A DNA stretch of 64,000 nt from Naumannella cuiyingiana. GTDB taxonomy: Bacteria; Actinomycetota; Actinomycetes; Propionibacteriales; Propionibacteriaceae. Below the pieces are notes generated by a model. The model was not told where the DNA came from. It made no database searches and saw only the letters and a program-made list of their open reading frames with translations. The stretch covers positions 2,666,001 through 2,730,000 of the forward strand of contig NZ_JACBZS010000001.1 in assembly GCF_013408305.1 (NCBI RefSeq). Reading direction: 5' to 3'. This document shows, piece after piece, positions 1 through 7,570 of the stretch. The position numbers were made by a program, and so were the translations under genes. Within the stretch, counting starts at the first letter, position 1. Every line of letters starts with the position of its first letter.

Positions 1-633
1 GATGCCGGCGAGTACTTCGCCAGCGGGCGGCTCGACAATCTGTCCAGCGTGCACGCCGGGCTGACCGCGTTGCTGAATCATGATCAGGAGTCGGGTGATC
101 ATGGTCCGGACGTCCGGGTGCTGGCCGCATTCGATCATGAGGAGGTGGGCAGCGGGAGTGCCACCGGCGCCTCGGGTGCGCTGCTGGAGGGCGTGCTGCG
201 GCGTACCTCAGGCGCGCTCGGTGCCGACGGTGATCAGCACGAGGCGATGCTCGCGCGGTCCTTCCACGTGTCTTCCGATGCGGGGCACGCCGTGCATCCG
301 AACTATGCCGAGCGGCACGATCCGGCGAACCATCCGCTGCTGAACGGCGGCCCGCTGCTCAAGATCAACGCCAACCAGCGCTATGCGACCGACGGGCCCG
401 GCGCCGTCCGATGGGCGCGGGCATGCCACGCGGCGGGGGTCGAGCTGCAGCCGTTCGTGTCGAACAACGACATCCCGTGCGGCAGCACGATCGGTCCGCT
501 GACGGCGACGCGGCTCGGCATCGACACGGTCGATGTCGGCGTACCGCTGCTCAGCATGCATTCGGTGCGGGAGTTCGCGGGTACGCGCGATCTCGCCGGT
601 CTCGCCGCGGCGCTCCGCGCGTACCTGTGGTGA
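1..633 (+). CDS. M18 family aminopeptidase, C-terminal part (5' end outside window)
   Basis: The reading frame is open from the first base, so the N-terminal part lies outside the window. The visible 210 residues match the C-terminal two thirds of the M18 zinc aminopeptidases. They show the metal-ligand stretch RLDNLSS near residue 13, DHEEVGS near residue 46 with the catalytic and metal-binding glutamates, and the closing motif SMHSVREFAG with the last metal-binding histidine. These cytosolic dinuclear metallopeptidases release N-terminal residues, often acidic ones, from peptides. Nothing suggests damage. The family is clear; substrate preference cannot be read from this fragment. Confidence 0.9.
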   Translation, partial: DAGEYFASGRLDNLSSVHAGLTALLNHDQESGDHGPDVRVLAAFDHEEVGSGSATGASGALLEGVLRRTSGALGADGDQHEAMLARSFHVSSDAGHAVHPNYAERHDPANHPLLNGGPLLKINANQRYATDGPGAVRWARACHAAGVELQPFVSNNDIPCGSTIGPLTATRLGIDTVDVGVPLLSMHSVREFAGTRDLAGLAAALRAYLW

Positions 634-702
634 ACGGTTCCTTTCTGGTCAGCAAAATCCGGGGGCAGCGGGAACGGAGTACGGCAGGCTGTCGTTCGAA
701 GT

Positions 703-716
703 GTTGAAATGTCAAC
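703..716. promoter_or_regulatory. Inverted repeat upstream of the doxX-like gene
   Basis: GTTGA-AATG-TCAAC is a perfect 5-bp inverted repeat 24 bases before the DoxX start. The TTGA-N4-TCAA pattern resembles sites of MarR-type or related regulators, but no regulator gene lies next to it. Assignment as an operator is inference. Confidence 0.3.
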
Positions 717-740
717 CACTGACCGAAAGGGCAGCAACCC

Positions 741-1220
741 ATGAACCAGTCCGCGACAGACTCCCCCCAGGCAGGCCGCGGCAGGATCGAAGATGTGGCA
801 CGGCTCGTGCTGCGCGGCGTGCTGGGGATCGTGATGATCGCCCACGGCGTGCAGAAGGTGAGCTCCGGTGGTCTCGGTGCCGCCGGGGCCTCCTTCGAGC
901 GGATGGGCATTCCCGGTGGCGCCGTGTTCGGGCCGCTGGTCGCCCTGCTCGAGCTGGCGGGCGGGGCGGCGATGCTGCTCGGCCTGCTCACGCCGATCGT
1001 CGGCGCGTTGTTTGCGCTGACGATGCTCGGTGCCGCGGTGCTGGTGCACGGCGGCAACGGGTTCTATGCCCAGGCCGGCGGGTATGAGTTCGCGCTCGTG
1101 CTCGCGGTGCTCAGTGCGTACCTCGCCGTGGTCGGGCCCGGCCGGCTGAGCGTCGACTCGCGGCTGCTCGTGCCGGTGCTGCGCCGGCGCGGGGACCGGG
1201 CGGTGCCGGCGGGCGCCTGA
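741..1220 (+). CDS. DoxX family membrane protein
   Basis: A 159-residue protein with four hydrophobic segments (about residues 23-42, 60-82, 85-105 and 112-135). The first helix contains LRGVLGIVMIAHGVQKV, the typical DoxX family start (R...G..F...G..K). Bacterial DoxX proteins are small integral membrane proteins; some act with oxidoreductases in thiol stress, but many have no assigned role. The ATG at 741 follows CCGAAAGGGCAGCAACCC, a usable ribosome binding site. It stands alone between the aminopeptidase and ychF, so the context gives no pathway. Confidence 0.85.
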   Translation: MNQSATDSPQAGRGRIEDVARLVLRGVLGIVMIAHGVQKVSSGGLGAAGASFERMGIPGGAVFGPLVALLELAGGAAMLLGLLTPIVGALFALTMLGAAVLVHGGNGFYAQAGGYEFALVLAVLSAYLAVVGPGRLSVDSRLLVPVLRRRGDRAVPAGA

Positions 1221-1256
1221 GCCCCGGCGCGGATGGGAGAACGCCGCGCCGGCCAT

Positions 1257-1262
1257 TAGTGT
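1257..1262 (+). promoter_or_regulatory. Leaderless-type -10 box of ychF
   Basis: TAGTGT lies 8 nt before the GTG at 1271. No Shine-Dalgarno sequence precedes that GTG. This matches the TANNNT-start spacing seen before many genes of the window and supports 1271 over the GTG at 1259. Confidence 0.45.
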
Positions 1263-1270
1263 TGGCCGGC

Positions 1271-2362
1271 GTGGCACTCACCATCGGAATCGTCGGCCTG
1301 CCGAATGCCGGCAAGTCGACCCTGTTCAACGCCCTGACCCGCAACAACGTGCTCGCGGAGAACTACCCCTTCGCGACGATCGAGCCGAATACCGGCGTGG
1401 TCGGGGTGCCGGATCCGCGACTGAAGGTGCTGGCCGGCATCTTCGGCTCGGAGAAGATCGTGCCCGCCACCGTGACCTTCGTCGACATCGCCGGGATCGT
1501 CCGCGGCGCGAGCCAGGGTGAGGGGATGGGCAATGCGTTCTTGTCCCACATCCGCGAGGCCGACGCGATCTGCCAGGTGACGCGGGTCTTCGCCGATCCG
1601 GACGTGACGCACGTGGACGGAGCGGTGAATCCGGGGTCGGACATCGAGACGATCAAGACCGAGCTGATCCTGGCTGACCTGCAGACCATCGAGCGGGCGC
1701 TGCCGCGGATGGAGAAGGAGGCCCGGATCAACAAGGACCGGGCGGAGGCCGTTGCCGCGGTGAAGGAGGCGCAGGCGGTGCTCGAGTCCGGGCGTACCGT
1801 CTTCGAGGCGGGGCTGGACCGCGGGCCGCTGCGGGATCTGTTCCTGCTCACCGCCAAGCCGTTCCTGTATGTCTTCAATCTTGATTCCGACGAGTTGGCC
1901 GATGATCAACTGAAGGAGCGCCTGCAGGCGCTGGTCGCGCCCGCCGAGGCGATCTTCCTGGACGCCAAGATCGAATCCGAGCTGGCCGAGATGGAGCCCG
2001 ATGAGGCCGCGGAGTTCCTTTCCGACATGGGAATCGCTGAGCCAGGTCTGGACGTTCTGGCTCGCGTCGGCTACGACACCCTGGGCCTGCAGAGCTATCT
2101 GACCGCCGGCCCGAAGGAGTCCCGCGGCTGGACGATCCCCAAGGGCGCGACCGCCCCACAGGCGGCGGGCGTGATCCACACCGACTTCGAGAAGGGCTTC
2201 ATCAAGGCCGAGGTCGTCACCTTCGATGATCTTGTCGCCGCCGGGTCGATGGCCGAGGCCAAGGCCAAGGGGAAGGTACGCCTGGAAGGCAAGGACTACG
2301 TGATGGCCGACGGTGATGTGGTGGAGTTCCGGCACGGAGCAACCTCTGGCGGTAAGAAGTGA
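1271..2362 (+). CDS. ychF: Redox-regulated ATPase/GTPase YchF (Obg family)
   Basis: YchF/OLA1 is a TRAFAC-class P-loop protein that prefers ATP, binds ribosomes and affects translation and oxidative stress responses. The N-terminus reads VALTIGIVGLPNAGKST with the G1 loop, followed by NYPFATIEPNTG, the switch motif DIAGIVRGAS, and the NLD specificity loop. The C-terminal TGS domain ends with KDYVMADGDVVEFRH. With the GTG at 1271 the protein has 363 residues, the same length as E. coli YchF. An upstream GTG at 1259 is in frame, but family members begin at the residue encoded at 1271. It is the last core gene before the accessory island. Confidence 0.95.
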   Translation: MALTIGIVGLPNAGKSTLFNALTRNNVLAENYPFATIEPNTGVVGVPDPRLKVLAGIFGSEKIVPATVTFVDIAGIVRGASQGEGMGNAFLSHIREADAICQVTRVFADPDVTHVDGAVNPGSDIETIKTELILADLQTIERALPRMEKEARINKDRAEAVAAVKEAQAVLESGRTVFEAGLDRGPLRDLFLLTAKPFLYVFNLDSDELADDQLKERLQALVAPAEAIFLDAKIESELAEMEPDEAAEFLSDMGIAEPGLDVLARVGYDTLGLQSYLTAGPKESRGWTIPKGATAPQAAGVIHTDFEKGFIKAEVVTFDDLVAAGSMAEAKAKGKVRLEGKDYVMADGDVVEFRHGATSGGKK

Positions 2363-2435
2363 TCTCAGGGTTGAGGGTGACGAAGCCTTCAGATAACTCT
2401 TCGTTTGCTTCGGGCTGTCGACCAAAGGATGCTTG

Positions 2436-2927
2436 ATGTCGATAATCAAGAGTTATGGCGAGTTCTGGAACCCTGACGCCGTTGACTGGAGGGACAGGAA
2501 CCTCCAAGGTAGTTGGCGCGACGATGGCGTAACGAGGGAGAATAACTTTTGGAGCGCCAAAGGAATATATGTTCTCTATCAGGAGTTCAAGCCTATCTAC
2601 GTTGGCAAGGCGCTAGCCAATAGTTCCGGTGTTGGTAAACGACTGGCAGATCACTTGACTGATCGCTTGGTTGCTCGGTGGGACATGTTCTCGTGGTACT
2701 CATTGTCAAAGCCTAAGAAGACGTCGACAGCGGTGGCGCTCGCAGGCGGGCGTCATTTGACAACGGAACAGATGGTTGAGACTTTGGAAGCGATCGCAAT
2801 TCTGATCACGGATCCTCCACTCAATCGCAAGCGCGAGACTCTATCCGGAGCGATCGAAGTTGAGCAAGTTGGAGGGAATATCCGCACCCTGCGCTCTTAC
2901 CTACAAGAGCTGGTTGATCGCCCATGA
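2436..2927 (+). CDS. GIY-YIG nuclease domain protein
   Basis: A 163-residue protein with a GIY-YIG endonuclease fold: GIYVLY near residue 42, PIYVGKA near 54, and an arginine in GKRLADHL near 68. The helix TLEAIAILI near residue 118 supplies the expected glutamate and PPLNRKRE near 128 the closing asparagine, so the active site looks complete. Start ATG 2436 has AAAGGA 7 nt upstream; a TTG sits just before it. Base composition differs sharply from ychF: the 60 bases from 2521 hold 26 G+C, against 45 in the 60 from 1741. GIY-YIG nucleases occur in repair, homing and phage defence; its place before an ApeA-like gene favours defence, but this is inference. Confidence 0.8.
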   Translation: MSIIKSYGEFWNPDAVDWRDRNLQGSWRDDGVTRENNFWSAKGIYVLYQEFKPIYVGKALANSSGVGKRLADHLTDRLVARWDMFSWYSLSKPKKTSTAVALAGGRHLTTEQMVETLEAIAILITDPPLNRKRETLSGAIEVEQVGGNIRTLRSYLQELVDRP

Positions 2928-2985
2928 TTCGGTACCTTGCGCTAGTTGTGACAGTCAAGCTTGGTTTCGAAAAAAAAATCTCGAC

Positions 2986-3027
2986 GTGGTGGAGTTCAGA
3001 TTTTCGAACTGACATCTCGCGGCGAGG
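2986..3027 (+). repeat. Dispersed repeat A in the apeA leader
   Basis: A 42-base segment upstream of the ApeA-like gene that recurs at 5893-5934 with 38 of 42 positions identical. Its core AGTTC-AGATTTTC-GAACT is an inverted repeat. A run of nine A lies just upstream (2970-2978). It could be a promoter/operator or a recombination point; the duplication, not the function, is what the sequence shows. Confidence 0.7.
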
Positions 3028-3052
3028 AGTGAAGGAGCGCTGTCGGAGCGCA

Positions 3053-4534
3053 ATGTCCAACGATCCCTTGAGTCTCGATGAGGCCGGCGAGTGGGCTGGT
3101 CTGTGGTGGCTACCGGACGACCCAGACGAGACGGTCCCGGGCGTCCTCCGATACGACGCAGACGGTGGCCTTTCACTGTCGTTGATCGGCGCGTTCGAGG
3201 ACCGCATCACGTCGACCCCCAAACCTGGGGTGACCGCGTACCACGAGGGCACCAGGACATGGGACGTGATCCATGGCAGTGCCGAGCAACGCGAGATCAC
3301 CCTCCTCGGCACCGTTCCGCGCCGCAGTAGGAGGACATTCGGTGCCCGGGTGGCGAGCCCCGACAAGCAGACCGTCACCGCGACGGTTGCCATCATCGGT
3401 GCGCATATCAGCGGCGATGCGGATCCGGCGTTCGCTACGGCAGAGGTCTCGGTCGAGGACTTGGTCCTCTGGGCGGCGTCTTCAGTGTTCGAAGTATTCG
3501 TCGGCGTTCCCGATGGCAAGATTGACGGGACCGGACGTATCTCGGTGAAGCCGGTCGAGGCGCAGTCGGTCGTGGTCGATGACACCGAGTATCGCCTTGT
3601 GCATACTCACACGCTCCCGTACTTCGAGCAGCGCAAGGGAGACGCTGTCGGGCGTGTGAAGGACACGGTCTCCATCCGCGTCGCGCCGGCCGAACCGTTG
3701 TCGCTGAGCGTTGCTCTGCACGAGGCGAGTCTGGTCCAGGACCTGATCTCCTTAGCGACGCATCGCGCGGCTGGGGTGATCTGGCTCCGATTGGAAGTAG
3801 CTGGTTCCGAGTTACAGCTGCCTGACGGTCGGACCTTGCCGCGCCGACGTGCCGATGTGCTCTACTCGCCCGCCGCACTCGGCAAGCATGACGCGAAGGT
3901 CGTCGATTACCATCGAGTGTTCTTCACTTGCGATTCGCTCCCGTTCGAGGAGGTCCTACCCCGCTGGTGTGAGGCTCATGGCCGCCTGCAAGCAGCGACG
4001 AACATGATCTTGGGCTTGCGCTACGCGCCGGCTCGATTCGTAGAGAACAATCTTCTGACGGCAGTCGGGAGTGCTGAGGTGCTGCACCGTAACCTCCACA
4101 TCGACGAGAAGCCGTTCCCCAAGGCAGAGTTCACGTCGATGCGCGAGGCGATGCTTGCACAGGTCCCCGATGAGCACCGGGACCGCTTCCAAGGGGCGAT
4201 CCGTAACGATCCGACGCTCCGGGACCGGCTCTACGCCCTTGCCGCGCGACCCGATCAGGAAGCGATCGCGCAGCTTGTGCCGGACGTCGACCATTGGACG
4301 AAGAGGACGACGCGGGCCCGAAATGACCTCGCGCATGAGGGCAGGACGCCGAACCATTCCATCGAGGAGCTGATCGCCATCGTCGAGGTGACGACCGCAG
4401 TCGTGATCCTCAACGTCTTGCACGAACTCGGGTTGTCGGCGGAGCGACAGCGAGGGATCGTGCGGGATCATCCAACACTCAGGTACACGTCGGGTCTTGC
4501 TCGCGAGTGGTTGGTTGCCCCCGAATCTGATTGA
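3053..4534 (+). CDS. ApeA-like HEPN protein, probable anti-phage defence
   Basis: A 493-residue protein. The N-terminus (about residues 15-190) carries AGLWWLPDDPDETVPG, typical of the ApeA N-terminal domain. The C-terminal region has a HEPN motif R-x4-H as RNDLAH at about residues 423-428, followed by a helical tail. ApeA proteins were reported as single-gene HEPN anti-phage systems; HEPN proteins usually cleave RNA, so abortive infection by RNA cleavage is the likely mode. I chose ATG 3053, with GGAG 4 nt upstream. Longer in-frame starts from 2924 would run through repeat A and nine A residues, and they add nothing family-like. Anti-phage activity is inferred from domains. Confidence 0.8.
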   Translation: MSNDPLSLDEAGEWAGLWWLPDDPDETVPGVLRYDADGGLSLSLIGAFEDRITSTPKPGVTAYHEGTRTWDVIHGSAEQREITLLGTVPRRSRRTFGARVASPDKQTVTATVAIIGAHISGDADPAFATAEVSVEDLVLWAASSVFEVFVGVPDGKIDGTGRISVKPVEAQSVVVDDTEYRLVHTHTLPYFEQRKGDAVGRVKDTVSIRVAPAEPLSLSVALHEASLVQDLISLATHRAAGVIWLRLEVAGSELQLPDGRTLPRRRADVLYSPAALGKHDAKVVDYHRVFFTCDSLPFEEVLPRWCEAHGRLQAATNMILGLRYAPARFVENNLLTAVGSAEVLHRNLHIDEKPFPKAEFTSMREAMLAQVPDEHRDRFQGAIRNDPTLRDRLYALAARPDQEAIAQLVPDVDHWTKRTTRARNDLAHEGRTPNHSIEELIAIVEVTTAVVILNVLHELGLSAERQRGIVRDHPTLRYTSGLAREWLVAPESD

Positions 4535-4634
4535 TCGCCCTGCTCGCTGCTGGGCTCAGGTCGGCCATTCGTCTGAGAGTGTCGGGGCCGTCGGGAAGAC
4601 TGTTGATGTGAAGAAGGCGCGGTCGTCGAGATCG

Positions 4635-4720
4635 ACGCACGCCGCGCACGCGCGACGTAGGGGTCAACACTTCCTCACGAACTCGATTCCATAACACGCA
4701 CGCCGCGCACGCGCGACGTA
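4635..4720. repeat. 25-bp direct repeat pair between the apeA-like gene and the DUF4238 gene
   Basis: The 25-mer beginning ACGCACGCCGCGCACG and ending CGCGACGTA occurs at 4635-4659 and again, identical, at 4696-4720, 61 bp apart. The intervening 36 bases are AT-richer. Nothing in the 4535-4771 gap looks coding. The repeat could be a slippage product or a binding site for a regulator of the DUF4238 gene. Confidence 0.8.
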
Positions 4721-4771
4721 CGGGCTGCATGGGAGAGAGCGATTTAGTGCGACCGCATAGGAGGTGCGCGC

Positions 4772-5824
4772 ATGACTGACAAGAGGAGCACGGCGAAGCT
4801 GCATCACTATGTGCCGCAGGGATACCTTCGGGGCTTCGCGACGGACATAGAGCGGGTCAGGGTCGTGCCCCTCGACCGCTCTCGGCAGCCATACACGCCG
4901 AGCGTGAAGAACGTAGCTGCGCAGAACCACTTCCACACGGTCGGTGAGTTCGATGAGCCGGATGCGTTCGAGAAAGCGCTGAGCGACGTCGAGGGCCAAG
5001 CTCTTGGCATCATCAGGGGCTTCGCCAACGGTGAGTTTCCCCCCTCCGAGGAGAACAGGTGGGCCTTCGCCCACTACACGGCGTTGCAGAGCGTGCGCGG
5101 GCCGGACACCCGGAGGACGACCGAGCATCTGCGCACGACCATGGTCGGGCTGGAGGTGGGTGCCGGTGGCCGCAAGAATGTCGGTGCCTGGATCCGTGAC
5201 AATTTCGGAATCGACCCGACGCCCGAGCAAGAGGATCGGATCTGGGACGAGGCCACCCAACCTGGTGGACCGCCGATCAGTTTTTCCAACCTGGCTCACA
5301 TCCAGAACACGGTCGAGACCGCGATCGAGCTGACGCCTTACCTCGCCACCCGCCCCTGGACACTCGTTCGCTTCGACCGGCGCTCCCTCATCACGTCGGA
5401 TGCTCCGGTCAGCCTGGTGCGCCGACCGAACGACCAGCCGTGGGAGGGAGTCGGTTTTGCGACGGCATGGGGCGTCACGTTCCCGTTAACGCGCAAGCTG
5501 GGGCTGCTCATGAGTGACCCCATGGCGATGTTGGAAGGTTTCGAAGCGGACGATCCGCGCGTCCAGCAGGTCCGCGAGATGGTGCTTGCTGGACGGATCG
5601 ACCAAATCCAGTCCGGGACCACAGTAATGGAGAAGCTGTTCAACCAGCACACGGCGCAGTCGGCCCGCGAGTACGTCTTTCACCACCCTGAGGACGAGCG
5701 CTTCGTCCTTGCCGAGTTGCCTGAACCGGATCTCATCAACATCAAACCGGTGGGGGGAATCGTCAACATGGACTTCGACGGTGAGCCGCTGTTCGCGCCG
5801 CAAGTACACGAGGGTCAGGCGTGA
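4772..5824 (+). CDS. DUF4238 domain-containing protein
   Basis: A 350-residue protein starting at ATG 4772 behind AGGAGG. The N-terminal KLHHYVPQGYLRGFA (about residues 9-23) is the hallmark of DUF4238, and the domain covers most of the chain. A segment around residue 205 (FDRRSLITSDAPVSLVRRP) is the other conserved part. DUF4238 proteins have no established biochemical activity and are frequently found in accessory and defence-type islands. The gene follows the ApeA-like gene after 237 bp that contain the 25-bp repeat, so it may have its own promoter. A defence role is inference from position only. Confidence 0.75.
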   Translation: MTDKRSTAKLHHYVPQGYLRGFATDIERVRVVPLDRSRQPYTPSVKNVAAQNHFHTVGEFDEPDAFEKALSDVEGQALGIIRGFANGEFPPSEENRWAFAHYTALQSVRGPDTRRTTEHLRTTMVGLEVGAGGRKNVGAWIRDNFGIDPTPEQEDRIWDEATQPGGPPISFSNLAHIQNTVETAIELTPYLATRPWTLVRFDRRSLITSDAPVSLVRRPNDQPWEGVGFATAWGVTFPLTRKLGLLMSDPMAMLEGFEADDPRVQQVREMVLAGRIDQIQSGTTVMEKLFNQHTAQSAREYVFHHPEDERFVLAELPEPDLINIKPVGGIVNMDFDGEPLFAPQVHEGQA

Positions 5825-5892
5825 CGTTCGGAAGCGGAAAGGGCAGGTACCTTTCGTAGTCGGACCGAGCAGACTGCCCTGCGTGTGGGCAT

Positions 5893-5983
5893 GTGGTCGA
5901 GTTCAGATTCTCAAACTGACATCTTGCGGCGAGGCACGAGGCTTCGGTCGGCAATGTCCAAGGATCTCTTGAGTCTCGATGAG
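5893..5983 (+). repeat. Dispersed repeat B: second copy of the apeA leader and first codons
   Basis: Two blocks match the region upstream of and into the ApeA-like gene: 5893-5934 against 2986-3027 (38 of 42 identical) and 5952-5983 against 3051-3082 (30 of 32 identical), with a slightly shorter spacer. Divergence rather than identity shows that this is a related, not a freshly copied, leader. It flanks the ApeA-like/DUF4238 pair in direct orientation. Confidence 0.8.
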
Positions 5984-6052
5984 CTGTGGGCCCGAGAGTC
6001 GCTCTCGATGAGTCTGAGCGCAGCCTGCGTTGCGCGATGTTTTACGAGCTAG
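5953..6052 (+). pseudogene. 5' relic of a second apeA-like gene
   Basis: The ATG at 5953 opens MSKDLLSLDELWARES, close to MSNDPLSLDEAGEWAG of the ApeA-like gene, and runs only to a TAG at 6050. After about ten codons no ApeA residues can be recognised and the frame closes, so only leader and start remain. It is most likely the stump of a second, diverged apeA lost by deletion. Alternatively, the shared segment could be a mobile promoter/start cassette attached to different genes. Confidence 0.5.
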
Positions 6053-6662
6053 CTCAACCTCACGCCCGACCGGAGGAACTTGTCGTGCGCACGCGTGGAT
6101 GCGCCGATGAGAACAACTCGCGCCGCCACCTGCGCCGTCGGCAGATCGGTTGTGGAGTCGGTGACGAACTCGGCGTCCTCGATGGATACGCCCATTTCGT
6201 GGAGTGCTTCCATCTTCCGCGTGCCGACCCGGTGGTCGGCTACTCATACGGCACCGCGGCATGGTCGAGCAAGGCTGCAGCGAGGGAGCGCTCGGTGGCC
6301 GTGGCGACAACGATGCGCGCACCCTTGGCGTGTTGACGCCGTAGTCGGTCCACGGCCCAAGGGCGAATCCAACACGGGTCGCCTGCGATTCGCTTCCCGA
6401 ATGCCCGGGCTTCGGCGATGTACTCCCGCTCGCGCAAGCCGGTCATAGCTATCTCCGCGACTCGCTGCGCAGCTTCGTGCCGAGTGGCTACGTCGCCTCG
6501 GAGCATGGGCATCGCCGCCATGGTGGCCCGCAGCAGCCGCAATGGTGCCCGACGCAAGCGGCGGATGACCAGGGCGGTGAACGTATCCCTCCGGGTGATC
6601 ACGCCGTCGAGGTCGTCGATGACCAGGCGGTGATCACCGTCCTCGTCGGTAGCTGTTTGCAT
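6049..6662 (-). pseudogene. Broken SerB-like HAD phosphatase
   Basis: Reading from ATG 6662, the frame encodes a HAD-type start (VIDDLDGVITRRDTF) and continues to IVVATATERSLAAALLDHAAVPYE, then stops at 6240. In another frame just downstream comes ADHRVGTRKMEALHEMG, then AEFVTDSTTDLPTAQVAA and a TAG at 6049. This is the C-terminal half of the same phosphoserine-phosphatase-like family, with the third HAD motif. Roughly 20 residues between VPY and DHRVG are missing, so an internal deletion with frameshift inactivated it. The original enzyme would be a cytosolic Mg-dependent phosphatase; its substrate is unknown. Confidence 0.75.
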
Positions 6663-6787
6663 AGTGCGGACGCTACCCAGACTACGGTGGAGTTTGCGGG
6701 GTCTTCATGATCTTTGCGGGGTCTTCGTGATCGAGGTGTCGTTGCAGGCGGAACTCGCAGGTTCGAACATACCTCTTGAGTTCTAGA

Positions 6788-7162
6788 ATGCGTGAGTTGT
6801 ATCCTCGTGTCGTGTGGGAGATCGACAGCGACCTCGTGGAGGAGTGGCTGCTCGGGCTCGACGACGACTCCTACGCACAGGTGATCGCGGCCCTGCAGGT
6901 GCTGGCGAGCGACGGTCCGGCACTCGGGCGACCGCTCGTCGACACGATCCAGGCGTCGCGGCACAAGAACATGAAGGAGCTGCGCCCCGGGTCATCCGGC
7001 CGCAGCGAGATGCGGATCCTGTTCGTCTTCGACCCGAAGCGACGAGCGATCCTGCTGCTCGGTGGTGACAAGCAGGGTCAGTGGCAGAAGTGGTACCGCA
7101 AGAACATTCCGATCGCCGATGGCAGATACGACGAACATCTGCGACGACTCAAAGGAAGGTGA
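6788..7162 (+). CDS. RelE/HigB-type toxin of a type II toxin-antitoxin pair
   Basis: A 124-residue protein of the RelE/ParE superfamily, phage-derived Gp49-like HigB branch. Typical blocks are HKNMKELRPG near residue 61, SEMRILFVFDPKRRAILLLGGDKQGQW near 75-102, and a C-terminal helix with YDEHLRRL. Such toxins are usually ribosome-dependent mRNA endonucleases. ATG 6788 is preferred over the TTG at 6776. The next gene, an XRE-type antitoxin, starts 5 nt after its stop, giving the toxin-first order normal for HigBA. It probably helps maintain the island or contributes to phage defence. Confidence 0.85.
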   Translation: MRELYPRVVWEIDSDLVEEWLLGLDDDSYAQVIAALQVLASDGPALGRPLVDTIQASRHKNMKELRPGSSGRSEMRILFVFDPKRRAILLLGGDKQGQWQKWYRKNIPIADGRYDEHLRRLKGR

Positions 7163-7167
7163 GTGAC

Positions 7168-7473
7168 ATGGCCAAGACCCTCGATGACCTGCTCGCCAAG
7201 CGACCTGCTGACCCGGAGAAGGTCGCGGCTCACGAAGCACGAATTCGCGCCGAGGTGCGCGCCTACCGGCTGCGGGAACTACGCGAGGCGCACAACCTCA
7301 CCCAGACTGACGTCGCGCAACAACTGGCCGTGAGCCAGAAGCGTGTCTCGAAGATCGAACATGGCGACATCGAGCGCACGCAGGTCGACACGCTGCGCCG
7401 CTACGTGGAGGCCGTCGGCGGGACGCTTCGGGTCGAGGTCCAGGTTGGCGACGAGTCGTATCAAATCGCCTAG
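7168..7473 (+). CDS. XRE-family antitoxin (HigA-like)
   Basis: A 101-residue protein with a helix-turn-helix at about residues 38-75 (LREAHNLTQTDVAQQLAVSQKRVSKIEHG) and a conserved tail RRYVEAVGGTLRVEVQ. It should bind the HigB-like toxin and repress the operon. The ATG at 7168 has AAAGGAAGG upstream inside the end of the toxin gene. A longer in-frame start at 7081 lies within the toxin and is not supported. Confidence 0.88.
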   Translation: MAKTLDDLLAKRPADPEKVAAHEARIRAEVRAYRLRELREAHNLTQTDVAQQLAVSQKRVSKIEHGDIERTQVDTLRRYVEAVGGTLRVEVQVGDESYQIA

Positions 7474-7541
7474 GCCCTCCACGTCCGTCAGTGCTTCCAC
7501 TGCTGGTTGATTCGACCCCAGATGGTTCTTCGTGTGGCGAC

Positions 7542-7570
7542 GTGGTGGGGTTCCGGTTCAACGTGTGAGT
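7542..7570 (+). repeat. Dispersed repeat C at the 3' end of the PLD-like gene
   Basis: This 29-base segment matches 8525-8553 at 25 of 29 positions; both end in the invariant CAACGTGTGAGT. It also shares CGACGTGGTGG-GTTC with repeat A. Copies C and D bracket the PLD-like gene; C covers its stop codon. Confidence 0.65.

Noticed and set aside
2924-3052. Extended N-terminus for the ApeA-like protein
   Set aside because: The extra 43 residues cross a run of nine A and repeat A, resemble nothing in the family, and a good ribosome binding site precedes ATG 3053.
7081-7167. Longer start for the HigA-like antitoxin
   Set aside because: It would lie inside the toxin gene; the XRE domain is complete from ATG 7168, which has its own ribosome binding site.
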